DNA from: CAZQLW01 sp964639875
GTDB taxonomy: Archaea; Nanobdellota; Nanobdellia; Woesearchaeales; GW2011-AR9
Direction: 5' to 3'
Assembly (NCBI GenBank): GCA_964639875.1
Contig: CAZXEM010000056.1
Span: 1 to 7,266, forward strand
Length of the DNA: 7,266 nt
Shown: positions 1 to 4,655 of the stretch, piece by piece
Numbering within the stretch: position 1 is the first letter of the stretch
How the letters are laid out: every line of letters starts with the position of its first letter
Position numbers and translations under genes: made by a program
Notes under the pieces: generated by a model
Database searches by the model: none
What the model saw: the letters and a program-made list of their open reading frames with translations, nothing else
Told to the model about the DNA's origin: nothing

Positions 1-8
1 ATGAATAT

Positions 9-359
9 TTGTATTTTGATTGTAATTACATGCATTTTATTTATAATTTACTTAACAAGTTTATTGAAAATTTGTACGTTGTTTCAAAAGTTATTGAACT
101 GGAAGTTAAATCATTATTGAACGAAGAAATTACTTCAGCTGAATTTGTTCGACATTTCTCTGAAGAGCAAGATGTAGAAAAAGAACAGAAAAAAGCTCGT
201 GAAACACTTGGCGTTGATAAAGACTGTTTGGACATGGAACTAATTAACAAGAATTTTAAAGAACTTGCTAAAAAGAATCATCCTGACGCAGGTGGCGATC
301 CAGAAATGTTCAAAAAGATTAATTTGGCTCATAAAACTTTGAAACGAGAATTAAGTTAG
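9..359 (+). CDS. Small J-domain (DnaJ-like) co-chaperone, probably 5'-truncated by the window edge
   Basis: J-domain proteins stimulate the ATPase of Hsp70 (DnaK) and deliver clients to it. The C-terminal half, about residues 63-116 of the 116-residue reading, is a compact J domain. It has a helix-I-like ARETLGV segment, a helix II rich in Lys (NFKELAKKN), the diagnostic HPD tripeptide at residues 91-93, a short GGDPE loop and a helix III of FKKINLAHKTL type. The domain lies at the extreme C terminus, with no G/F-rich or zinc-finger region, so this is a type III J protein and not canonical DnaJ. The short GGD loop recalls membrane-tethered Pam18/TIM14-type J domains. The N-terminal 30 residues are hydrophobic and aromatic. 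The frame stays open to the first base, so the TTG at 9 and ATG at 30 are only candidate starts; the gene may begin upstream. No promoter or ribosome binding site is visible. Confidence 0.8.
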   Translation: MYFDCNYMHFIYNLLNKFIENLYVVSKVIELEVKSLLNEEITSAEFVRHFSEEQDVEKEQKKARETLGVDKDCLDMELINKNFKELAKKNHPDAGGDPEMFKKINLAHKTLKRELS

Positions 360-377
360 TTCTTAAAACCCAAAAGT

Positions 378-385
378 TAATATAT
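378..385 (+). promoter_or_regulatory. TATA box for the deaminase operon, leaderless type
   Basis: TTAATATA is centred about 26 bases before the ATG at 408. This is where an archaeal TATA box would sit if transcription starts at the start codon. No Shine-Dalgarno sequence lies before the ATG, which fits a leaderless mRNA. Assigned by position and composition only. Confidence 0.5.
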
Positions 386-407
386 TCTTTATTGTTTATT
401 TTGTTAT

Positions 408-881
408 ATGAAACATCCAAACAAAGAAGTAATGAGGGAACTTATCAGTTATACTAAGAAATTTACTAAATATGGTAATGCTGTTGGTGCTTTATTAGTA
501 AAAAGAAATAAGGTTGTAGCGAAAGCGGTAGCGACTGTAGAAAAAGATCAAGATCCCACTTCTCATGCTGAACTTAAAGTAATTAGTAAGGCTTGTAGAA
601 AAAATAAGAATTATCATTTGGATGACCATTATCTTTATTCTACTCTTGAACCTTGTCCAATGTGTGCAAGTGCAATTGTCTGGGCAAGAATTAAAGGGGT
701 TGTTTACGGTGTCAAAAATAAAAATATTTTTGGGAGGCTTAATATCCATTCAGAAAAAATATTTAAAACAAGTCCTGAAGGAATAGTGGTCCATTCTAAA
801 TTTATGGAAAAAGAATGTTTTGAACTTTCTAAGGAAAGTAAAGATGAACATATGAGTGATTTTTTTAAATCTAAAAAATAA
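408..881 (+). CDS. Zinc-dependent nucleoside/nucleobase deaminase (CMP/dCMP deaminase superfamily; TadA/GuaD-like)
   Basis: Members of this superfamily hydrolytically deaminate a base using a zinc-activated water. The two signatures are clear in this 157-residue protein. SHAE has zinc ligand H53 and proton-shuttling E55, and EPCPMC has zinc ligands C83 and C86. The DPTSHAE, LDDHYLY and CPMCASAIVWARI stretches resemble both the tRNA adenosine deaminase TadA and guanine deaminase GuaD; the LDD and WAR segments lean toward the guanine deaminase side. The Asn normally found 10-11 residues before the catalytic His, which contacts substrate in both families, is absent (A42/T43 here), so the substrate cannot be assigned. 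The usual PFGAV stretch near the N terminus reads NAVGALLV. The ATG at 408 is supported by a TATA box 26 bases upstream. The next gene starts one base after the stop, so the two are almost certainly co-transcribed. Family is certain; substrate is open (tRNA A34, guanine, cytosine or other). Confidence 0.88.
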   Translation: MKHPNKEVMRELISYTKKFTKYGNAVGALLVKRNKVVAKAVATVEKDQDPTSHAELKVISKACRKNKNYHLDDHYLYSTLEPCPMCASAIVWARIKGVVYGVKNKNIFGRLNIHSEKIFKTSPEGIVVHSKFMEKECFELSKESKDEHMSDFFKSKK

Positions 882-882
882 A

Positions 883-1575
883 ATGGAAGAAAAAGAGTTG
901 AAACGATTTTATAAAAAGTATATTGACCGGAATTTGTACCGGGTTGTTTCTGAAGAATATTTATCGAACATTAAAAAGAAAGGTATAGAACCAGATAAAG
1001 ATCCGTATCATGACCAAATTCCGCTTATTAAGAAGTTGTTTGCTTTAATATTAAAATTAGAAAAAAAAGGGTTTATCCATCAACAAGATTGGGGTTTTAA
1101 AGTAGTCACTGCTGAATACATTGTTAAAGTTAGTAATAAAGATATTGATAACCCTTATGTGGATTTTACTCCCCGTTACAAAGAAACTTTTTTTTATAAA
1201 AAACATCGAGGTGGAGCTTTAGTAAAAACAATAAAAGAAATAACTGAAGATATTCTTGCAAGAAAACCATCTTTAACTAAAAAAGAGATGGAGTTAGTTA
1301 ATGATTTACATAAATGGGCTTTATTTAAATCATCTTTTAAAAATAAAACTTTATTTTTTAAAGGCTCATCAAAATATTTTGAAACGGCACATTTTCAAAT
1401 GATTCATTCTGGGAAGGATTATCTTGAATCTCCTTTTGGCAGGTATGAACATTTTAAAAAAATAATTAAGAAAAACGGGTTAGCTATTTATGAACCTTAC
1501 CTTAAAGGAGAAAAATCATTCTATCTAAGAGCTGTTCTTAAAATTCCTGCTACTGAAATAATTAAGATTGTTTAG
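883..1575 (+). CDS. Unrecognised 230-residue protein in operon with the deaminase; faint ADP-ribosyltransferase-like features
   Basis: I do not recognise this family with confidence. The protein is soluble, Lys-rich and aromatic, with no signal peptide or membrane segment. Three segments are suggestive. LYRVVSEEYLSNIKKKGI (residues 18-35) looks like the first strand and helix of ADP-ribosyltransferase-fold proteins, where a Tyr/His-Arg/Gly element is followed by a helix ending in a 'kkGI/GL' turn. VDFTPRY (93-99) could be the middle strand of that fold, with GG at 110-111 shortly after. FYLRAVLKIPATEII near the C terminus (213-227) would be a late strand. This is weak pattern similarity. An upstream GTG at 856 would add nine residues but lies inside the deaminase gene. 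The ATG at 883 sits one base after the deaminase stop, has no Shine-Dalgarno, and probably depends on translational coupling. A T-rich stretch follows the stop, overlapping the next promoter. Confidence 0.75.
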   Translation: MEEKELKRFYKKYIDRNLYRVVSEEYLSNIKKKGIEPDKDPYHDQIPLIKKLFALILKLEKKGFIHQQDWGFKVVTAEYIVKVSNKDIDNPYVDFTPRYKETFFYKKHRGGALVKTIKEITEDILARKPSLTKKEMELVNDLHKWALFKSSFKNKTLFFKGSSKYFETAHFQMIHSGKDYLESPFGRYEHFKKIIKKNGLAIYEPYLKGEKSFYLRAVLKIPATEIIKIV

Positions 1576-1587
1576 TTTTTAAAAAAG

Positions 1588-1595
1588 TTTATATA
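1588..1595 (+). promoter_or_regulatory. TATA box for the secreted repeat protein
   Basis: TTTATATA, preceded by an A-rich BRE-like stretch (TTTAAAAAAG). Transcription would start about 25 bases downstream, near 1617, leaving a short leader that holds the GAGGTG site. The arrangement is repeated almost exactly before the next gene. Confidence 0.7.
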
Positions 1596-1617
1596 CCTTC
1601 TTTTTTTAATATCTTTA

Positions 1618-1623
1618 GAGGTG
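1618..1623 (+). promoter_or_regulatory. Strong Shine-Dalgarno site (GAGGTG)
   Basis: GAGGTGAT complements the 3' end of archaeal 16S rRNA and lies 7 bases before the ATG at 1631. It fixes that start and marks this as a leadered mRNA, unlike most genes in this window. Confidence 0.75.
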
Positions 1624-1630
1624 ATATATT

Positions 1631-2128
1631 ATGAAAAAATTAATAACAATATTGATTGCTTTAGTGTTAGTTAGTTCTATGGTTTTTGCGCAAGGTAACG
1701 CTCCTGAAGATGCAGGCAAACCAGAAAAAGTTGATTCAGCCCCAGAAGATGCTGGGAAACCAGAAAATGTGGGTAAACCAGAAGATGTTGGGAAACCAGA
1801 ATTAATTTCTGCGGGAACAGATTCTCCAAAGGGATTAGCAATGGCTTTAACTAAAGTTAAGAACGAAAACGCAAGGCAAAAATTGCAACAAAATTTAGAC
1901 AAATTTCAAGAGAAGTATCAACAAAGACTTCAAAAAATGGAAGATGTTGAAGTTGAAGAAGTTGATGAGGAAACTGGCGCTACCAAAGTAAAAGCAAAAG
2001 AACCTGTTAAATATTTTGGATTTATTAAAGGCAAAGCAACAAAAAGGTTTAATATCAATGCTGAAGGAAAAATTGAAGAAAAAGCACCATGGTATGGGTT
2101 TTTGTATGCAGAAGATAATTCCGAATAA
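1631..2128 (+). CDS. Secreted low-complexity protein with PEDAGKPE-type repeats, function unknown
   Basis: The N terminus is a clear Sec signal peptide: MKK, a hydrophobic core (LITILIALVLVSSMV) and an FA-Q cleavage site after residue 20. The mature protein begins with a short tandem-repeat region at residues 24-57, with units of PEDAGKPE and GKPE(N/D)V. This stretch is acidic, Pro/Gly-rich and probably unstructured. Residues 70-105 are Lys/Gln-rich with heptad-like spacing (LQQNLDKFQEKYQQRLQKM), likely a coiled coil. Residues 105-125 are Glu/Lys-rich. The C-terminal 40 residues contain VKYFGFIKGKATKRF and a final aromatic segment WYGFLYAED, probably a small beta-rich module. There are no cysteines and no membrane anchor. 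The start is fixed by the TATA box and Shine-Dalgarno. An exported, cell-surface or matrix role is inferred only from the signal peptide; I know of no function for such repeats. Confidence 0.82.
   Translation: MKKLITILIALVLVSSMVFAQGNAPEDAGKPEKVDSAPEDAGKPENVGKPEDVGKPELISAGTDSPKGLAMALTKVKNENARQKLQQNLDKFQEKYQQRLQKMEDVEVEEVDEETGATKVKAKEPVKYFGFIKGKATKRFNINAEGKIEEKAPWYGFLYAEDNSE
1700..1801 (+). repeat. Degenerate in-frame tandem repeat encoding PEDAGKPE / GKPE(N,D)V units
   Basis: Two copies of PEDAGKPE separated by five residues, followed by two more GKPE copies, all in frame. The DNA copies differ at third positions (for example ggc/ggg/ggt for Gly), so the repetition is kept at protein level and is not a fresh DNA duplication. 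Confidence 0.75.
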
Positions 2129-2149
2129 TTTTTTTCTTTTTTTCTTTTT
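2129..2149 (+). terminator. T-rich archaeal-type terminator
   Basis: Directly after the TAA at 2126-2128 there are 21 bases made only of T with two C. Oligo-T tracts on the coding strand without a strong hairpin are the standard intrinsic terminators of archaeal RNA polymerase. Confidence 0.6.
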
Positions 2150-2156
2150 AATAATC

Positions 2157-2164
2157 TTTAAATA
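2157..2164 (+). promoter_or_regulatory. TATA box for the transglutaminase-like lipoprotein
   Basis: TTTAAATA, 31 bases before the GAGGTG Shine-Dalgarno; the equivalent distance for the preceding gene is 30. Expected transcript start is near 2186. Confidence 0.65.
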
Positions 2165-2187
2165 GTTGTTAGTAATCTCTCTTCTTA

Positions 2188-2193
2188 GAGGTG
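2188..2193 (+). promoter_or_regulatory. Strong Shine-Dalgarno site (GAGGTG) deciding the start codon
   Basis: GAGGTG lies 6 bases before the ATG at 2200 and 3 bases before the ATG at 2197. It contains the in-frame GTG at 2191, which therefore is the ribosome binding site and not the start. The surrounding TTAGAGGTG is identical to that before the gene at 1631. Confidence 0.72.
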
Positions 2194-2199
2194 TTAATG

Positions 2200-2949
2200 A
2201 TGATCAAGAAAACTTTACTTTTATCAATTTTATTAGTTTCATTATTATTTTTAGTTAGTTGTAATGTTGAAGAAACAAGTGGAGAGTCAGTAGAAATTGT
2301 TAATGAACAAGGTAATATTGTGGGGGAAGCAACTAGATTTTCTACAGGCGTATATAAACTTAGAACTAAACCAGTAGTTATTGAAAAAGAAAGTTATGTT
2401 GAACCATTTAATTTACAGTTATTACCCAAAAAAGTTGAGATCACTAATCTTTATTTAAAAAATCTAAATTATCCTGGGAATTTGGGCCCATTTCCAACAA
2501 AATCCCTTCAAAATTATAATGTTTTGAAACAACATGGAATTGTTGATTCTAAAAATGTTAATTTGGAAGGTTTTTATTTATTGGAAGGGCCACAAACTGA
2601 AATAACTAACCTTGTTCAAAATAATGCTAATTTAATTGAAAATGGAGCAACAACGGAAGAAACTGTAAAAAATATTATGCAATGGGAACATAATATTTTA
2701 AGTTGTTCTCAACAAGAAACACAACAATATAAAAAGAGAACAAGGACTGCGCACGAAATCATTTTATCTGAATGTGCAACTGGATGTACTGATTATACTC
2801 TTGTCTTTGCTGCTTTATCCAGGGCAAAAGGAATTCCTGCAACAATAACTGAAACTGTTCGAGAAAAATGGATTGCTGAAATGGTTTGGAATAATAAGTG
2901 GAACGGTGCTAAAGAAGGTCATTTCTTTTCTGAAGTTTTTTTTATCTGA
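2200..2949 (+). CDS. Transglutaminase-like (papain-fold) lipoprotein, N-terminal part ending at a frameshift
   Basis: The N terminus is a lipoprotein signal: MIKK, a Leu-rich core, then LVSC with lipidated Cys at residue 21. The protein would be tethered to the outer face of the membrane. Residues 22-140 are an extracytoplasmic region I do not recognise. The transglutaminase-like core follows: a helix with IMQWEHN, then GCTDYTLVFAALSRAKGIPA with catalytic C196 in the family's typical C-x-D-Y setting, then GHFFSEV with catalytic H241. Prokaryotic members of this superfamily are usually proteases or amidases, so the activity is not assignable. The frame ends at a TGA (2947-2949) just after eight T's, before the catalytic Asp; the rest continues in another frame to 3160. 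Removing one T would give a single 319-residue protein. As read, the 249-residue product lacks the triad Asp and should be inactive. An in-frame ATG at 2197 is an alternative start. Confidence 0.8.
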   Translation: MIKKTLLLSILLVSLLFLVSCNVEETSGESVEIVNEQGNIVGEATRFSTGVYKLRTKPVVIEKESYVEPFNLQLLPKKVEITNLYLKNLNYPGNLGPFPTKSLQNYNVLKQHGIVDSKNVNLEGFYLLEGPQTEITNLVQNNANLIENGATTEETVKNIMQWEHNILSCSQQETQQYKKRTRTAHEIILSECATGCTDYTLVFAALSRAKGIPATITETVREKWIAEMVWNNKWNGAKEGHFFSEVFFI

Positions 2950-3160
2950 AAAAAATGTATGGATTGTTGCTGATCCAACTGCTAATAAATTGACCGGAAG
3001 AAATGAAAAAGGTTATTATCCTTCTGGTCCTGGCGGAGATAAAAAATTCATGTTATTTGAAAGGGGATTAGATTCTTGGGATTATGGAATAGAAACTGAT
3101 GCTGAATTTGGAAATGTAGTAAAAAAGAAATATTACGTTGAGCCAGGAGATCAACCTTAA
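2942..3160 (+). pseudogene. C-terminal part of the transglutaminase-like lipoprotein, displaced by one base
   Basis: This frame reads on from the interrupted gene with a typical transglutaminase ending. LSEKNVWIVADPTA is the strand carrying the third catalytic residue (Asp of ADPT, codon 2972-2974). A Gly/Pro-rich loop (YYPSGPGG) and a final strand pair ending in KKYYVEPGDQP follow. The same frame is open from an ATG/TTG region at about 2873, but those upstream residues make no sense for the family and are an out-of-frame reading of the first part. There is no promoter or Shine-Dalgarno of its own, so it is unlikely to be translated alone. It is either the tail of a decayed gene, the tail of an intact gene broken by a sequencing error in the T run, or reached by +1 ribosomal slippage. 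Confidence 0.72.
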
Positions 3161-3180
3161 AATATTTTTGTAAATCACTG

Positions 3181-3210
3181 TATTGGGCGTATTCCATTAC
3201 CTAGCCAATA
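3181..3210 (+). repeat. Small inverted repeat TATTGG / CCAATA before the TauE-like gene
   Basis: TATTGG (3181-3186) and CCAATA (3205-3210) form perfect 6-base arms 18 bases apart, ending just upstream of the TATA box. It could be a dyad operator or a weak hairpin at the end of the preceding transcript. Six-base arms can occur by chance. Confidence 0.3.
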
Positions 3211-3213
3211 ATC

Positions 3214-3221
3214 TTATAAAA
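3214..3221 (+). promoter_or_regulatory. TATA box for the TauE/SafE gene, leaderless type
   Basis: TTATAAAA is centred about 26 bases before the ATG at 3243, with no Shine-Dalgarno between. This matches transcription starting at or next to the start codon. Confidence 0.6.
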
Positions 3222-3242
3222 TAATAATTAATTCTACTAAGT

Positions 3243-3989
3243 ATGGACATAACTACTTTACTAATAGTCTTTGTAATTGGCTTTTTTGCTAGATTACTTT
3301 CTAATCTTGCTGGAGGTGGAGCTGGTTTAATAGAAGCTCCATTATTGTTGATGTTAGGTGTTCCCCCAAAAATAACTGTTGCAACAAGAAAATTTTCTGC
3401 TATTGGTGGTCATGGAATTGCTGCATATCAATTTCATAAATTTAAGAAGATACACTGGAAAATCGCAATAACTCTTGCTGTCATTACTGTTGTTGCTACA
3501 ATTATTGGAGCTAATATTTTAATTGCAGTTGATGAAGAGTTAGTAAAAAATCTTATTGCTATAATGATGTTAGTTGCATTACCTTTTACTTTTTTTAAGA
3601 AATCATTTGGAATGAAAAGAAAAATTGTTTCTAAGTCAAAAGAATTTTTTGGTTATGTTATCAACTTCTTTATTTTTGTAATTGATTCTTTCGTTGGTGT
3701 TGGAGGCGGTCTTCTTTCCAGTTTATCCATCATCATTTTTATGGGTTTAACTTATTTAGAAGTAAATGCAATAAGAAGAATAACTGGTTTAACATTAGCT
3801 ATTGTGGCAAGCATTATTTTCACATTTTATGGATTAATAGATTGGGTTGTTGGATTATCTTTGATGGTTGGAGGAATTTTAGGTGGGTATTTAGGGGCTA
3901 ACATTGCAATCAAAAAAGGCAGTGCATTAGTAAAAGTAGTATTTTCTATCGTTGTAGTAGTATCTGTAATCAAATTATTATTTTTCTAG
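3243..3989 (+). CDS. TauE/SafE-family (DUF81) membrane transporter, putative anion exporter
   Basis: The 248-residue protein is almost wholly hydrophobic, with about eight membrane segments (roughly residues 4-20, 28-40, 72-95, 99-117, 136-150, 152-170, 181-199, 201-221 and 229-247; the second and sixth may be re-entrant). It shows the family's internal duplication. The first half has GGGAGLIEAPLLLMLGV followed by a polar TVATRK and GG. The second half has VGVGGGLLSSLSIIIFMGL followed by VNAIRRITG. The middle loop (119-134) is strongly basic, so probably cytoplasmic. Family members are linked to export of sulfite, sulfoacetate or other organosulfur and carboxylate anions. The substrate here is unknown, and no neighbour is a sulfur-metabolism gene. 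Length is normal for the family. The gene has its own leaderless promoter, with a hairpin just after the stop. Confidence 0.9.
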   Translation: MDITTLLIVFVIGFFARLLSNLAGGGAGLIEAPLLLMLGVPPKITVATRKFSAIGGHGIAAYQFHKFKKIHWKIAITLAVITVVATIIGANILIAVDEELVKNLIAIMMLVALPFTFFKKSFGMKRKIVSKSKEFFGYVINFFIFVIDSFVGVGGGLLSSLSIIIFMGLTYLEVNAIRRITGLTLAIVASIIFTFYGLIDWVVGLSLMVGGILGGYLGANIAIKKGSALVKVVFSIVVVVSVIKLLFF

Positions 3990-3992
3990 AAA

Positions 3993-4006
3993 GTTGATTT
4001 ATCAAC
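3993..4006 (+). terminator. Perfect short hairpin after the TauE-like gene
   Basis: GTTGAT-TT-ATCAAC begins three bases after the TAG. It is a complete palindrome of 6-base arms, placed where an RNA 3'-end hairpin would be expected. No long T tract follows, so it may serve as an end-protecting hairpin more than a terminator. Confidence 0.4.
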
Positions 4007-4062
4007 AATGGCCAGTTAGTTAATTCAATATAATGATGTTATGCTTCCTGGACTTTATGCCC

Positions 4063-4084
4063 CTGCAAGAAACTTGTTTCGTAG
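4063..4084 (+). other. Competing hairpins in the convergent intergenic region
   Basis: GAAAC-TT-GTTTC (4069-4080), extended by CTGC/GTAG across an AA bulge, overlaps CAAG-AAA-CTTG (4066-4076). The two folds exclude each other. This lies between the TauE-like gene and the structured repeat, in about 170 bases with no gene. Confidence 0.3.
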
Positions 4085-4117
4085 AGTTTTCTTACTGTAT
4101 TTGCCAATATATCAATA

Positions 4118-4160
4118 CTGCTTTAGCAGACTAAATGTGCGTAGCACAAGGGGAGTTTAG
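4118..4160 (+). repeat. Two-hairpin structured repeat element, copy 1
   Basis: The order is: hairpin CTGC-TTTA-GCAG (4118-4129), linker ACTAAA, hairpin TGTGC-GTA-GCACA (4136-4148), then AGGGGAG and TTTAG. The linker CTAAA (4131-4135) can also pair with TTTAG (4156-4160), enclosing the second hairpin. A second copy at 6917-6960 keeps the same layout and changes bases in a pairing-preserving way. The element ends three bases from the stop codon of the minus-strand gene at 4164, and lies 128 bases after the TauE-like gene. I cannot match it to a known RNA, REP or MITE family. The functional strand is unproven. Confidence 0.68.
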
Positions 4161-4163
4161 AAT

Positions 4164-4607
4164 TTATTTAATATATTTTTTAACCCATTCTTTAGTTTCT
4201 TTTTTAGTTGCTCTTTTTAATAAATGAACATAATCAGAAATAAGAACTTTTTCAATTTTTATTGGTTTAACGGCAACTTTAGAAACAAATTGATGTTTAA
4301 TTGCTTTACTGGGATTAAATGTTTTAGCAGGAAGAGTATACAAATAAATATATTTTTGTTTTGGTAGTTTTCCGTAAATTTTTACATCCATACTATTTTT
4401 TGTAAAACTATCGATACTACCCCCTATTACATCTTTACAAGAAAATATGCCCATAACTATTGCAAAATCTTTACGGTCTGCAGCATAAACTCCAAATAAT
4501 TGATTATCTGGTCTTTCATCAGAATCATCGCCCTGTGACGGGTTTATTGCTTCACCAATTATCTTCTTTGAACTACCATGATAAATCACTTTTGGTTTTT
4601 TATTCAT
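4164..4607 (-). CDS. Unrecognised 147-residue protein with a YHGS start, possibly ADP-ribosyltransferase-like fold
   Basis: This is a small soluble protein with no signal peptide. It opens with a strand ending in IYHGSSKK (residues 8-15), then a polar Asp-rich loop (GDDSDE, 26-31), then LFGVYAADRKDFAIVMG (37-53). A Tyr-His-Gly start followed by a 'VYA-(T/A)-D...A' strand and helix is the layout of many ADP-ribosyltransferase/KptA-like domains, where His-Gly contacts NAD and the second segment follows the central strand. The C-terminal part has YIYLYTLPAKTF (86-97) and a helix DYVHLLKRATKKE (125-137). I infer a possible fold, not an activity. The ATG at 4607 is supported by a TATA box 25 bases upstream. 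The gene follows the helicase on the same strand but probably has its own promoter. Other possibilities are an RNA-binding or toxin-like protein. Confidence 0.75.
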   Translation of the reverse strand: MNKKPKVIYHGSSKKIIGEAINPSQGDDSDERPDNQLFGVYAADRKDFAIVMGIFSCKDVIGGSIDSFTKNSMDVKIYGKLPKQKYIYLYTLPAKTFNPSKAIKHQFVSKVAVKPIKIEKVLISDYVHLLKRATKKETKEWVKKYIK

Positions 4608-4626
4608 ATATTAAGAATCAGTTTAG

Positions 4627-4636
4627 TATTTATTAA
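4627..4636 (-). promoter_or_regulatory. TATA box for the YHGS protein gene, leaderless type
   Basis: On the minus strand TTAATAAATA is centred about 25 bases before the ATG at 4607. It lies in the 48-base gap after the helicase stop. No Shine-Dalgarno follows. Confidence 0.5.
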
Positions 4637-4655
4637 TTCTTTTATTTTGAAAATC

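Noticed and set aside
1700..1801. CRISPR-like repetition
   Set aside because: The units are short, directly adjacent, in frame and translate to a repeated peptide inside a signal-peptide protein; there are no unique spacers.
1615..1902. Minus-strand open frame rich in Ser/Gly/Pro repeats
   Set aside because: It is the mirror of the PEDAGKPE repeat in the secreted protein gene; no promoter or family signature.
2191..2199. GTG at 2191 as start of the lipoprotein
   Set aside because: It lies inside the GAGGTG ribosome binding site; the ATG at 2200 has proper spacing and gives a normal lipoprotein signal.
2936..2993. Programmed -1 frameshifting on the T run as an explanation of the split lipoprotein
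   Set aside because: The -1 frame runs into TGA at 2991-2993 and gives no family sequence; only a +1 shift (or loss of one T) restores the ADPT strand.
4028..4056. Possible box C/D guide RNA (ATGATGT resembling box C)
   Set aside because: The box C is imperfect and no CTGA box D lies at a suitable distance on either strand.
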